DNA of 64,000 nt, taken from the NCBI RefSeq assembly GCF_000018325.1, contig NC_009922.1, forward strand, positions 806,001-870,000, written 5' to 3'. The notes below the pieces were generated by a model. That model was not told where the DNA came from, did no database searches, and worked only from the letters and a program-made list of their open reading frames with translations. The position numbers and the translations under genes were made by a program. This document shows positions 25,463 through 33,960 of the stretch, piece by piece. Within the stretch, counting starts at the first letter, position 1; each line of letters starts with the position of its first letter. Origin of the DNA: Alkaliphilus oremlandii OhILAs (GTDB lineage Bacteria > Bacillota > Clostridia > Peptostreptococcales > Natronincolaceae).

Positions 25463-27813
25463 ATTGGCTGATAGTTAAAAATGATTTTAAAAGAAATAAA
25501 ATAATGAACATTGCACTGCTATTATTTATGATGTTTTCTGCATGTCTTACGGTTTTGTCAGTTATTATGGCAGCTCAAACAATTACATCTATTTCTAACC
25601 TATATGGGACGGCACAACCACCACATTTTTTACAAATGCATAAAGGCAAAATTGATCAGGAACAAATAGATGATTTTATGTTAGGTTATTCTGGTATTAC
25701 CTATTTCCAAACAATTAAAATGATCAATGTATATGGTGAAGATATTACTGTTGTCAATGATGGAAAAACATTCAATCTATCTGATATACGCCTGGACATA
25801 GGGTTAGTAAAGCAAAACGAAGAAAAGGATTTGCTTTTGAACGCTAAGCATGAAAAAGTAGAATTGCAGGAAGGGGAAATAGGGGTTCCGGTTATTCTAA
25901 AGGGAATGCACCCTATAGAAATAGGCGATAAAATTATTTTGAATTCTAATGGAATTTCAATGGAATTTGTAGTAACTGAATTTATTTTGGATGCTCAGAT
26001 GAATTCTACAATGGCATCTTCCACAAGGTTTTTATTAAGTGATGTAGATTATGGAAAAATTGAAGACAGCGTTGGAGAAAATGAATATCTCATAGAGGCA
26101 TACTTTAAGGATACAAGTGAAGCTTCTAATTTTCAAACAGCTTATGAAAATGCCAATTTACCTCAAAATGGTCAAGGGGTAACTTATGCTATGATTTTTA
26201 TTCTAAGTGCCTTAACAGACATAGTTACTGTATTTGTAATGCTTTTAGTAAGTTTACTATTAATCATTGTGTCATTTATATGTGTTAGGTTTACAATCAT
26301 GGCTTCTTTAGAGGAAGAAATTCGTGAAATAGGAACAATGAAAGCCATAGGAATTCCATTTTTAAATATTAGAAATATTTATCTGAACAAATATAGGTTG
26401 TTGGCCGTACTTGGAGTTATAATGGGGTATATCTTGGCATTTTTTATGAGCGGTATTTTTACAAATCATATTAGTACGACATTTGGCAATATGAAAATAT
26501 CTAATCTTGCAGTAATTTTATCTCTCGTAGTAGGATTTATTGTGTATTTCCTAATAATTGTTTATTGTAAGGGTGTATTAAAGAAACTAAAAAGAGTAAC
26601 TGTTGTTGATGCACTCACAATGGGAAATGGATTTGATAAAGATTCAAAAAGTATAAGGGATGGACTGTATAAATCCAAAGCATTACCTGTAAACTGGCTT
26701 TTAGGAACGAGAGAGGTATTTTATGAATTTAAAAATTGGATAATTATTTATGCAGTCTTGATAATTGCTGTATTAATGATTCTTATCCCTGTAAATTTAT
26801 TAAATACATTTGAATCCCCTGAATTTATAACCTATATGGGAAGTTCTGTAGAGGATATACTTATTGAAGTTGAAAATGGAGAGAGATTAGAAGAAGGATA
26901 TGAAAAGGTAAGAAGTGTTTTAAAAAATGATCGCTCAATAAAATATTTTTGGGAATATAGAAGAGTCCGTGTAAATACTTATGATTCAGATGATGAGCAA
27001 ATGAATTTGTATATTGATTGTGGTATTAACTCCGGAAACCAACTAAAATACCTTAGTGGAGCTGCTCCTAAAAAAGAAAATGAAATTGCCATATCTTATT
27101 TTAATGCGGACAAGATTAGAAAGAACCCAGGGGACAAGATTGTACTAATATTCGACGGCAATCAAAAGGAATTTGTTATTTCAGGAGTTTATCAGGATGT
27201 TACCAGCGGAGGATTTACAGCAAAATCTACATATAACTTTTATGGCTTAGACTCTGAAAAATATTCTTTTTCAGTAAATCTTAAAGATGAAGCAAACATT
27301 GAAAAAAAAGCGAAGGAATGGTCTGAAATCTTGGGAGTCGGAATAACCGTTGACCCCATGGAGGATTTTATAAACCAAACATTGGGAGGCGTTTCCAGAC
27401 AGCTTAAGATTATTGTGATCTCAACTGCCGTAGTTGGAATAAGCATAGCTGTAATAATAACTGTATTGTTTTTAAAGCTACGCCTTGCAAAGGACTTGTC
27501 TGAAATCGCTGTCTTAAAAGCTATAGGATTTTTTGAAAGAGATATTCAACAGCAGTACATGATAAAGACAGGGGTTGTTTCCATAATGGGAATATTGTCC
27601 GGAATCCTATTAAATAATTTAATAGGAGGAAAGATTGTCAATACTGCCTTAAGCATTGCAGGAATAGGTATTAGGGAGGTTCAATTAATTTCAAATTCTT
27701 TCGTTGAATTTGTCTTGTGCCCTGTAATATTAATGGGATGGATACTAATTGTAACAGCAATTTTAATGAAAACTATAAAAAAATATAATATTATTTCTAT
27801 TATTAATGAATAG
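25459..27813 (+). CDS. FtsX-family ABC transporter permease
   Basis: 784 residues with two FtsX blocks, each with an extracytoplasmic MacB-like domain: helices near 18-40, 250-275, 315-335 and 350-370, then 425-445, 645-670, 700-720 and 745-770. FtsX loop patterns are EIREIGTMKAIGIPFLNIRN and DLSEIAVLKAIGFFERDIQQ. It overlaps the MFS gene by four bases and is 11 bases before the ATPase gene. Together they would form an MacB/LolCDE-type exporter or lipid-extraction system. Confidence 0.93.
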   Translation: MNWLIVKNDFKRNKIMNIALLLFMMFSACLTVLSVIMAAQTITSISNLYGTAQPPHFLQMHKGKIDQEQIDDFMLGYSGITYFQTIKMINVYGEDITVVNDGKTFNLSDIRLDIGLVKQNEEKDLLLNAKHEKVELQEGEIGVPVILKGMHPIEIGDKIILNSNGISMEFVVTEFILDAQMNSTMASSTRFLLSDVDYGKIEDSVGENEYLIEAYFKDTSEASNFQTAYENANLPQNGQGVTYAMIFILSALTDIVTVFVMLLVSLLLIIVSFICVRFTIMASLEEEIREIGTMKAIGIPFLNIRNIYLNKYRLLAVLGVIMGYILAFFMSGIFTNHISTTFGNMKISNLAVILSLVVGFIVYFLIIVYCKGVLKKLKRVTVVDALTMGNGFDKDSKSIRDGLYKSKALPVNWLLGTREVFYEFKNWIIIYAVLIIAVLMILIPVNLLNTFESPEFITYMGSSVEDILIEVENGERLEEGYEKVRSVLKNDRSIKYFWEYRRVRVNTYDSDDEQMNLYIDCGINSGNQLKYLSGAAPKKENEIAISYFNADKIRKNPGDKIVLIFDGNQKEFVISGVYQDVTSGGFTAKSTYNFYGLDSEKYSFSVNLKDEANIEKKAKEWSEILGVGITVDPMEDFINQTLGGVSRQLKIIVISTAVVGISIAVIITVLFLKLRLAKDLSEIAVLKAIGFFERDIQQQYMIKTGVVSIMGILSGILLNNLIGGKIVNTALSIAGIGIREVQLISNSFVEFVLCPVILMGWILIVTAILMKTIKKYNIISIINE

Positions 27814-27824
27814 AAGGAGAAACT

Positions 27825-28574
27825 ATGAAAACCATTTTAGAGGTAAAGAATTTATGTAAAAGCTTTGGAGAGACACAGGTTTTAAATAATATAAATTTAA
27901 AGGTCAATGAGGGTGAGTTTGTAGCAATCATGGGGCAGTCTGGATCTGGTAAATCCACGATGCTATATAATATAAGTGGAATGGATAGACCTACTTTTGG
28001 CAATGTGTTCTTAAGTGGTGAAGATATTTCAAAGGTAGATGAAGACCAATTAAGCAGTATAAGGTTAAATAGAATGGGTTTTATTTTTCAACATTCCTAT
28101 CTTTTAAAAAATTTATCTATTCGTGACAATATAGTTCTTCCAGGATTTAAGTCAGGTAAGTATTCCAGAGAAGAGATAAATAAAAATGCTGAAGCAATAA
28201 TGAAAAAGATTGGAATTATAAGTGTTGCAAACCATGATATAAAAAAGGTATCCGGTGGTCAGCTACAACGTGCAGCAATTTGTAGAGCACTTATTAATCA
28301 GCCGGATATTTTATTTGGCGATGAGCTTACAGGGTCTTTAAATAGTAGTGCTACAAAAGAGGTTATGGATAATATTAATAACATAAATCGAGAAGGTACA
28401 ACTGTTATCATTGTAACCCATGATGCAAAAGTGGCAGCCAGGGCTAGCAGGGTGATTTTCATTGTGGATGGCAGTATTAATGATGAGCTAGTGTTAGGAA
28501 AATATAATGGAAACGAAGATCATTCATTTCGTGATAGAAAACTAACACAGTGGTTGGAGAAACAAGGATTTTAG
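27825..28574 (+). CDS. ABC transporter ATP-binding protein (MacB/LolD-like)
   Basis: 249 residues. Walker A GQSGSGKST, Q-loop FIFQHSYLL, signature VSGGQLQRAAICRAL, Walker B ILFGDELTGSL and H-loop VIIVTHDA. In Walker B the usual DEPT is DELT, a small departure from the family. It ends the TetR-MFS-permease-ATPase operon and partners the FtsX permease just upstream. Confidence 0.94.
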   Translation: MKTILEVKNLCKSFGETQVLNNINLKVNEGEFVAIMGQSGSGKSTMLYNISGMDRPTFGNVFLSGEDISKVDEDQLSSIRLNRMGFIFQHSYLLKNLSIRDNIVLPGFKSGKYSREEINKNAEAIMKKIGIISVANHDIKKVSGGQLQRAAICRALINQPDILFGDELTGSLNSSATKEVMDNINNINREGTTVIIVTHDAKVAARASRVIFIVDGSINDELVLGKYNGNEDHSFRDRKLTQWLEKQGF

Positions 28575-28707
28575 ATGAGGATAATATGAAGAATCTATGG
28601 AGCAATTTACTAGCTACTAATAAGAATTTAGAAATATAAAAGGATTGTATGTTAAAATAGATCAACGGTCTTCTAGGTTTTTAACTAAATATTGAAGTGT
28701 GTTTTAT

Positions 28708-28744
28708 GTTCCCTCAGACTGATTGGTTTGGGGGAACTTTTATT
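28708..28744 (+). terminator. Terminator of the TetR/MFS/ABC operon
   Basis: GTTCCCTCAGAC / GTTTGGGGGAAC stem with wobble pairs and a 6-base loop, then TTTTATTT. It is about 130 bases after the ATPase gene. The 28745-28924 spacer holds a 32-codon frame (28814-28912) without a ribosome site, probably debris. Confidence 0.8.
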
Positions 28745-28924
28745 TAGGAGATCTAATTTTTACGCAAATAGATAATTAACTTTCTTGTTGATACTTATGT
28801 AACGTCATAGCCTATGATTGAGATTGCTATAAGTGGCATCACATTTTCATTTGAGCGGCAAGAAGATGGTTTTAATGCAAATAATTATACACGACGCGTT
28901 AAATTTATGTGAAGAAATGCTTTA

Positions 28925-29692
28925 TTACTGCTTATTAGTGTTGCAATAATACATGATTGCCTGATAAACAAATTCCCTCAAATCTTTATCACTGAATTGC
29001 TTGAAATAGTTTTTCCATCGCTGATCAGATTTAGAGGTATTAGCAATACATTTCAAAATTTCTGTATCACAACTCATATTCTGCTCTAGGTAACTTTTCC
29101 ATTCTACAATTAACTCCTGGACTTGGTTAGAAGAAGGTAGGTTATGAATTTGATTTGCTAATTTTTTAAATACTTTTTCCATATTGCTTGCAAACTCATA
29201 AGATAAATTTTCTTTTTCCTGATCAGAAAATTTTTCTAGGTTTTTCTCATATTCTTTGTATTTTTCTGTTTCACCATATACTATTTTGGCTTCACGGCTA
29301 TATTGTTCCTGTAATGGCAAAATTGGTGAGCTATTAAAGATATTCAAATTAACTATTTCTTTTCCAGATATATATTCTTCTAAGGCATTAATAATTGTAC
29401 CTAAGCGCTGCTGTTTTGCTAGCAAGGTTTGATGATGCAACTGTAAAATTTGTAACTGTTGTTCTTTGGATAGTTGTATAATATCTGATATTTCTTTTAA
29501 AGACAAATCCATTTCTTTTAAAAATAAAATAGTTTGAAGTCTTTCCAAATCTTCTCTTCTATAAGTTCGGTAACCATTATTCAATAAGCGAGTTGGTTTT
29601 AATAAATTTATTTTATCATAGAAATGTAATGTTCTGGTAGTGACACCAGTGATACGTACAATATCTTTAACTGTAAAAAAATTTGTTTTCAT
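28925..29692 (-). CDS. MerR-family regulator with TipAS domain
   Basis: 255 residues. The N-terminal MerR winged HTH reads VKDIVRITGVTTRTLHFYDK, then NNGYRTYRREDLERLQTILF. A coiled coil (about 75-110) and a C-terminal TipAS-type helical domain (EQYSREAKIVYGETEKYKEY) follow. TipAS domains bind thiopeptide or other drug-like ligands and switch the regulator on. It is divergent from the flavodoxin gene, and the intergenic region holds a MerR-type promoter on the plus strand, so it probably activates the flavodoxin and possibly its own expression. Confidence 0.92.
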   Translation of the reverse strand: MKTNFFTVKDIVRITGVTTRTLHFYDKINLLKPTRLLNNGYRTYRREDLERLQTILFLKEMDLSLKEISDIIQLSKEQQLQILQLHHQTLLAKQQRLGTIINALEEYISGKEIVNLNIFNSSPILPLQEQYSREAKIVYGETEKYKEYEKNLEKFSDQEKENLSYEFASNMEKVFKKLANQIHNLPSSNQVQELIVEWKSYLEQNMSCDTEILKCIANTSKSDQRWKNYFKQFSDKDLREFVYQAIMYYCNTNKQ

Positions 29693-29858
29693 TTCAAAGC
29701 TCCCCTAATCCCTTAATAGTATAAGATGGGTGAAAATTTATCTGATGCTCAGTAAATCAATTGCCCATGATATCCATCTAACTTCCCCATTTTTGTATTA
29801 TATAATACTCTATAAGCTGAAGCTAGAAGATTCTCTAGGCGATGAACAAAATTTGCAC

Positions 29859-29889
29859 TTGACTATGACGTAAAGTCATAGTGTACCAT
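29859..29889 (+). promoter_or_regulatory. MerR-type promoter with 19-bp spacer and dyad
   Basis: TTGACT (29859) and TACCAT (29884) are 19 bp apart, the over-long spacer typical of MerR activation. Within it lies a perfect dyad, ACTATGAC-GTAAA-GTCATAGT (29862-29882). It faces the flavodoxin gene. Confidence 0.8.
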
Positions 29890-30015
29890 AGATCTGTAAT
29901 GATAAACCAATATGACATTGAGAACAGATTGGATGATATACTCTATGTTTTAATACGGTATTCATCCTGAAAAGCAGACGGGTAAATTGAACTTTTATGA
30001 AAGGAAATAACATAT

Positions 30016-30486
30016 ATGAACAATACACTGATTGTTTTTTACTCACTTTTTAGAAATACAGAAAACTTAGCCTTAGAAATAGCAATACAGACCGATGGTA
30101 TCTTAAGGGAATTAATTCCGGATAAGAATTATTCTTTTGATTATAATACAGCTACCAAAGAAATAAGAAATCAAATTTGCCGAGGATTTTGCCCTAAGTT
30201 AATATCTGGAAATGAGTCAATAGAAGATTATCAGACAATATTTATAGGTTCTCCAAACTGGCTTAAAACATTAGCACCCCCAGTTTTAAGTTTCCTTAGA
30301 TCACATGATTTCACAGGAAAAACAGTAATTCCATTTTGTACCCATGGAGGCGGCGGATTTGGTCAAATTGAAAATGATATAGCTAGAGAATGTTCAAAAT
30401 CCACCATTCTACCCGGTATTGCTATAAATGGTACTGCTGGACCAAATCAGGTTACAAATTGGCTTAAGGCAATTGGGTATAAGTAG
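30016..30486 (+). CDS. Flavodoxin-family protein
   Basis: 156 residues with a flavodoxin_4-like fold. The phosphate-binding loop is in LIVFYSLFRNTENLALEIA, the central strand is TIFIGSPNWLKTLAPPVLSF, and VIPFCTHGGGGFGQ is the third FMN loop. Such proteins carry FMN and act in electron transfer or quinone/drug reduction. It lies downstream of the dyad-bearing MerR promoter and probably is the activated gene. Confidence 0.85.
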   Translation: MNNTLIVFYSLFRNTENLALEIAIQTDGILRELIPDKNYSFDYNTATKEIRNQICRGFCPKLISGNESIEDYQTIFIGSPNWLKTLAPPVLSFLRSHDFTGKTVIPFCTHGGGGFGQIENDIARECSKSTILPGIAINGTAGPNQVTNWLKAIGYK

Positions 30487-30622
30487 TAGGATAGTTATCA
30501 TCAGTAGTATATGCCATACTTTTCAGCGATTTAATGAATTGGCAGGTAAGTTACGCTTATAGAATTCTCAATTTATGGTATGCTGTATATAACATAATAA
30601 ATTAAAAAGGAGTGATGAGATA

Positions 30623-31150
30623 ATGGAACAACGTAAGTTAGTATTATTTATTGCTTCAACTTTAGATGGGTACATTGCAACAAAAGATCATAACTTGAAT
30701 TGGCTCTTTAACGTTGAGGGTGAAGGTGATAACGGAATATCAGAATTTTATAATACCATCGATACGATCATGATGGGGAGAACTACTTATGATTGGCTTA
30801 TGGCACATGAAGATGTTTTTCCATACAAAGATAAGGCATGCTATATTTTTTCTAGGGCACCAAGGGAAGATACGGAATATGTAACTTTTGTCAATAAAGA
30901 TATCGTTTCATTCTCCAAGGAACTAAAAAACAAAAACGGAAAAAATATTTGGCTTATGGGAGGCAGTGAATTAATTTCCGATTTTATCCTAGAGAAATTA
31001 GTTGATGAAGTTATAGTCACTATTGCGCCTGTTTTGTTGGGCAGTGGTATTCCTTTATTCAGGGAAAATAATGTTCAAACACTTTTAAGATTGAATAGCA
31101 TAAACCGATTCAATCAATTTGTAGAACTTCGCTACGAAGTTATAAAATAA
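30623..31150 (+). CDS. Dihydrofolate reductase/RibD C-terminal-like protein
   Basis: 175 residues of the RibD_C/YyaP-YwjB-type reductase family: LVLFIASTLDGYIATKDHNL at the N-terminus, TIMMGRTTYDWLM, NIWLMGGSELISDFI and PVLLGSGIPLF. These bind NADPH and resemble DHFR, but most have no assigned substrate. AAAGGAGTGATGAG precedes the ATG. It has its own short leader and is not clearly an operon member. Confidence 0.88.
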   Translation: MEQRKLVLFIASTLDGYIATKDHNLNWLFNVEGEGDNGISEFYNTIDTIMMGRTTYDWLMAHEDVFPYKDKACYIFSRAPREDTEYVTFVNKDIVSFSKELKNKNGKNIWLMGGSELISDFILEKLVDEVIVTIAPVLLGSGIPLFRENNVQTLLRLNSINRFNQFVELRYEVIK

Positions 31151-31169
31151 GCCATACTGCTTCATTGTC

Positions 31170-31319
31170 AATTGGCATAATAAAGGTAGTGCTCAAGAGT
31201 ATAGATTTAGAGTAGAAGACTTTAACGTAATATTTAGTGAAGATGATGGAAACCTAACTCTAATGATTATTGAAGCTAAGTCAAAAAAAGCGGTATACTA
31301 TTTAGGAAGAAAGCTATAG
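31170..31319 (+). pseudogene. C-terminal remnant of an unknown protein
   Basis: A 49-residue open stretch reads NWHNKGSAQEYRFRVEDFNV, then DDGNLTLMIIEAKSKKAVYY and GRKL, with no start codon or ribosome site. The protein-like composition suggests the tail of a lost gene. Family not recognised. Confidence 0.35.
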
Positions 31320-31349
31320 AAAAGTTTAGATAATTGAGGAGGTTGGCAT

Positions 31350-31919
31350 TTGGCAAAGCAATACACAAAAGAGATGATTCAAGAAAAATTTATAGAGATG
31401 CTAAATGAGCGTCCGCTTAATAAAATTACGGTGAAGGATATTGCTGAAATATGTGAAATCAATAGAAATACATTCTATTATTACTATACAGACGTATATG
31501 CACTTTTATCAGAGATCTTTCAGACAGAACTTCAGACAGTGATCGATGAATACAGTGATACCCTTTCTTGGGAAGAAAGCTTTATAGTAGCTGCCAAGTT
31601 TGCTCTGGAAAATAAAAGAGCGATTTATCACGTATATAATTCTATGAGAAGAGAGGATGTCGTAAATTACATATATAATGTATCCGGCAATGTAATGAGC
31701 AGATATGTTGAGAGGGTAAGTGATGGAATTTTAGCATCCTCTGAAGATAAACGACTGATAGTTTCTTTTTACCAATGTGCCTTGACTGAAATGGTAGTCC
31801 GGTGGATTGCCTCTGGAATGAAGGAACATCCGGATACTATCATTAGAAGAGTAGGGGAGCTCTTTGATGGAAACATTGAATTATCCCTTAAAAGAAGTGA
31901 GAAACTGAATAAAAATTAG
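31350..31919 (+). CDS. TetR-family regulator upstream of oleate hydratase
   Basis: 189 residues. The start is TTG at 31350 with GAGGAGG nine bases upstream; no ATG is placed better. The N-terminal HTH (INRNTFYYYYTDVYALLSEI) and a C-terminal TetR_C-type domain (LIVSFYQCALTEMVVRWIAS) are clear. It is followed by a terminator and then ohyA, and a perfect palindrome lies in the ohyA promoter region, so it may control ohyA in response to fatty acids. That is inferred from position only. Confidence 0.88.
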   Translation: MAKQYTKEMIQEKFIEMLNERPLNKITVKDIAEICEINRNTFYYYYTDVYALLSEIFQTELQTVIDEYSDTLSWEESFIVAAKFALENKRAIYHVYNSMRREDVVNYIYNVSGNVMSRYVERVSDGILASSEDKRLIVSFYQCALTEMVVRWIASGMKEHPDTIIRRVGELFDGNIELSLKRSEKLNKN

Positions 31920-31954
31920 GCATATGAATCATCATGCCTATAAACTAGACAAAT

Positions 31955-31993
31955 AAACCGTAGTGTTGGATATTCTAACACTACGGTTTATTT
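31955..31993 (+). terminator. Terminator between tetR and ohyA
   Basis: AAACCGTAGTGTT / AACACTACGGTTT, a 13-bp perfect stem, then TATTTAT. Confidence 0.82.
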
Positions 31994-32039
31994 ATCTAAT
32001 GAAAAGGATATGGGAAAGATTTATTATAGATTTATAGAA

Positions 32040-32051
32040 AGCAGGCCTGCT
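32040..32051. promoter_or_regulatory. 12-bp palindrome in the ohyA leader
   Basis: AGCAGGCCTGCT is a perfect GC-rich palindrome in an otherwise AT-rich leader, 26 bases before the ohyA start. A candidate operator for the neighbouring TetR protein. Confidence 0.45.
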
Positions 32052-32077
32052 AAATATTTAAGAAAGAGGAGATAATT

Positions 32078-33871
32078 ATGAAATTAAAAACATTTGATAA
32101 TAGACTTAAGCTTACAAATGGAACTTATCATTCTTTAGTAAATGCAAGAAAACCAAAGGGAATAGAAGATAAAAAAGCTTATTTAATTGGTACAGGAATT
32201 GGTGCTTTGGCTGCGGGCTGCTTCTTAATACGTGATGCCCATATGGCTGGAGAAAAGATTACATTTTTAGAACAATTAGATATTCCAGGTGGATCTTTAG
32301 ATGGGGCAGTTCGCCAAAATGCAGGTTATGTAGCACGTGGTGGACGTGAAATGGGACATTATTTTGAAGTGTTATGGAATTTGTTCAGTTCATTACCCTC
32401 TACAGAAGATCCTAGTATGACTGTATTGGATTATTTCTACTATACAAATTATGATGATCCAAACTCTAGCAATTGCCGTATTACTAAAAACCGTGGTGAA
32501 CGCTATGACAATGGGAAATTTAATTTAGGCCAAGAGTTGGCAATGGAGTTAGCCACCTTTGTAATGATGTCAGATGAGAGTCTGGAAAATAAAACGATAG
32601 AAGATATATTCTCTGAAGAACTTTTAAATAGTGATTTCTGGACATATTGGAGAACAATGTTTGCTTTTGAAAACTGGCACAGTGCCTTAGAGATGAAACT
32701 ATATATGAATCGTTTTATCCATCATGTTGGAGGACTGCCAGACCTTTCAGCTTTACAGTTTTCCCGTCATGACCAATATACTTCCTTTGTAAAGCCAATG
32801 GTTAAATATTTAGAAGACCATGGTGCTAAGTTTGAATATGGGATTACCGTTGATAATGTTGAATTTTCAATTACAGAAGAGAAAAAAGTTGCTAAGAAAA
32901 TCGTTGCAAGAGATAAAGCGGGGAATGATGTTTCCATTAATCTAACAGAAAATGATCTGGTATTTATAACAAATGGCTCTATGACTGAAGGCTCTGGATA
33001 TGGGGATGACAATACGCCAGCTCCGTTTAACAAAGAGGCAGGTGGATGCTGGACACTATGGAGAAATATAGCTGAGCAATCAGATGAATTTGGAAGGCCA
33101 GATAAATTTTGCACAGATCCAGAAAAGTCCAATTGGGAATCTTGTACAGTAACTTGTCATGATGAACGTGTTCCTGAGTATATTGAAAAAATTACAAAGC
33201 GTTCACCATATGGTGGACGTACTGTAACAGGGGGGATCGTTACAGCCTTAGACTCTTCATGGTTAATGAGCTGGACAATAAATCGTCAAGAACAATATTA
33301 TGGACAGCCTGAAAAAGATGTTGTTGTTTGGGTCTATGGATTATTCTCAGACACTCCAGGAGACTATATTAAAAAGCCGATGAGAGATTGTACTGGTAAG
33401 GAAATCACAAAAGAATGGCTATATCATATAGGCGTACCTGTAGAGGAAATAGAAGAACTAGCTAAAAGCTGTACTGCAGTTCCTGTTATGATGCCATTTA
33501 TCACATCTCAATTTATGCCACGTGAATCTGGAGACAGGCCATATGTTGTACCAAAGAATGCAGTAAACTTTGCTTTCTTGGGACAATTTGCTGAAACCTT
33601 AGATGATCCTGGACGTGATACTGTATTTACTATTGAATATTCTGGACGTACAGCTATGGAAGCAGTATATGTTTTAACTGGGGTTGAAAAAGGGGTTCCT
33701 GAAGTTTATGCTTCAAGATATGATATACGTTATTTATTAAATGCTGGTAAATGCTTATTAGACGGTGAAAAACCAGAAATCAATATATCACCAATGATGA
33801 AGCAGATGATATTACAAAAAGCAGCAGGAACAGAAATTGAAATATTATTGAAGGAATATGGAATTATTTAA
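32078..33871 (+). CDS. ohyA: Oleate hydratase (MCRA family)
   Basis: 597 residues, the family length. It is an FAD-dependent enzyme that adds water to cis-9 unsaturated fatty acids, making 10-hydroxystearate from oleate, which detoxifies host or environmental fatty acids. Motifs: the FAD-binding loop AYLIGTGIGALAAGCFLIRD, then FLEQLDIPGGSLDGA and AGYVARGGREMGHYFEVLWN, the later NFAFLGQFAETLDDPGRD and GVEKGVPEVYASRYD. AGAGGAG precedes the ATG. It follows a TetR gene. Confidence 0.96.
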   Translation: MKLKTFDNRLKLTNGTYHSLVNARKPKGIEDKKAYLIGTGIGALAAGCFLIRDAHMAGEKITFLEQLDIPGGSLDGAVRQNAGYVARGGREMGHYFEVLWNLFSSLPSTEDPSMTVLDYFYYTNYDDPNSSNCRITKNRGERYDNGKFNLGQELAMELATFVMMSDESLENKTIEDIFSEELLNSDFWTYWRTMFAFENWHSALEMKLYMNRFIHHVGGLPDLSALQFSRHDQYTSFVKPMVKYLEDHGAKFEYGITVDNVEFSITEEKKVAKKIVARDKAGNDVSINLTENDLVFITNGSMTEGSGYGDDNTPAPFNKEAGGCWTLWRNIAEQSDEFGRPDKFCTDPEKSNWESCTVTCHDERVPEYIEKITKRSPYGGRTVTGGIVTALDSSWLMSWTINRQEQYYGQPEKDVVVWVYGLFSDTPGDYIKKPMRDCTGKEITKEWLYHIGVPVEEIEELAKSCTAVPVMMPFITSQFMPRESGDRPYVVPKNAVNFAFLGQFAETLDDPGRDTVFTIEYSGRTAMEAVYVLTGVEKGVPEVYASRYDIRYLLNAGKCLLDGEKPEINISPMMKQMILQKAAGTEIEILLKEYGII

Positions 33872-33895
33872 TAAAAACCAAATCCGATAATTTGA

Positions 33896-33932
33896 TTAAA
33901 ATCCCGTTTTTTAGAAAATGGGATTTTAATTT
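33896..33932 (+). terminator. Terminator between ohyA and the AAA+ operon
   Basis: TTAAAATCCCGTTTT / AAAATGGGATTTTAA stem (one wobble) with a short loop, then TTTATATT. Only 28 bases separate it from the AAA+ gene's start, leaving little room for a new promoter. Confidence 0.78.
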
Positions 33933-33960
33933 ATATTAGATGATCAAGGAGGATGCATTT

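Noticed and set aside
28814..28912. 32-codon ORF between the ABC operon and the MerR gene
   Set aside because: No ribosome site and no recognisable features; too short to support.
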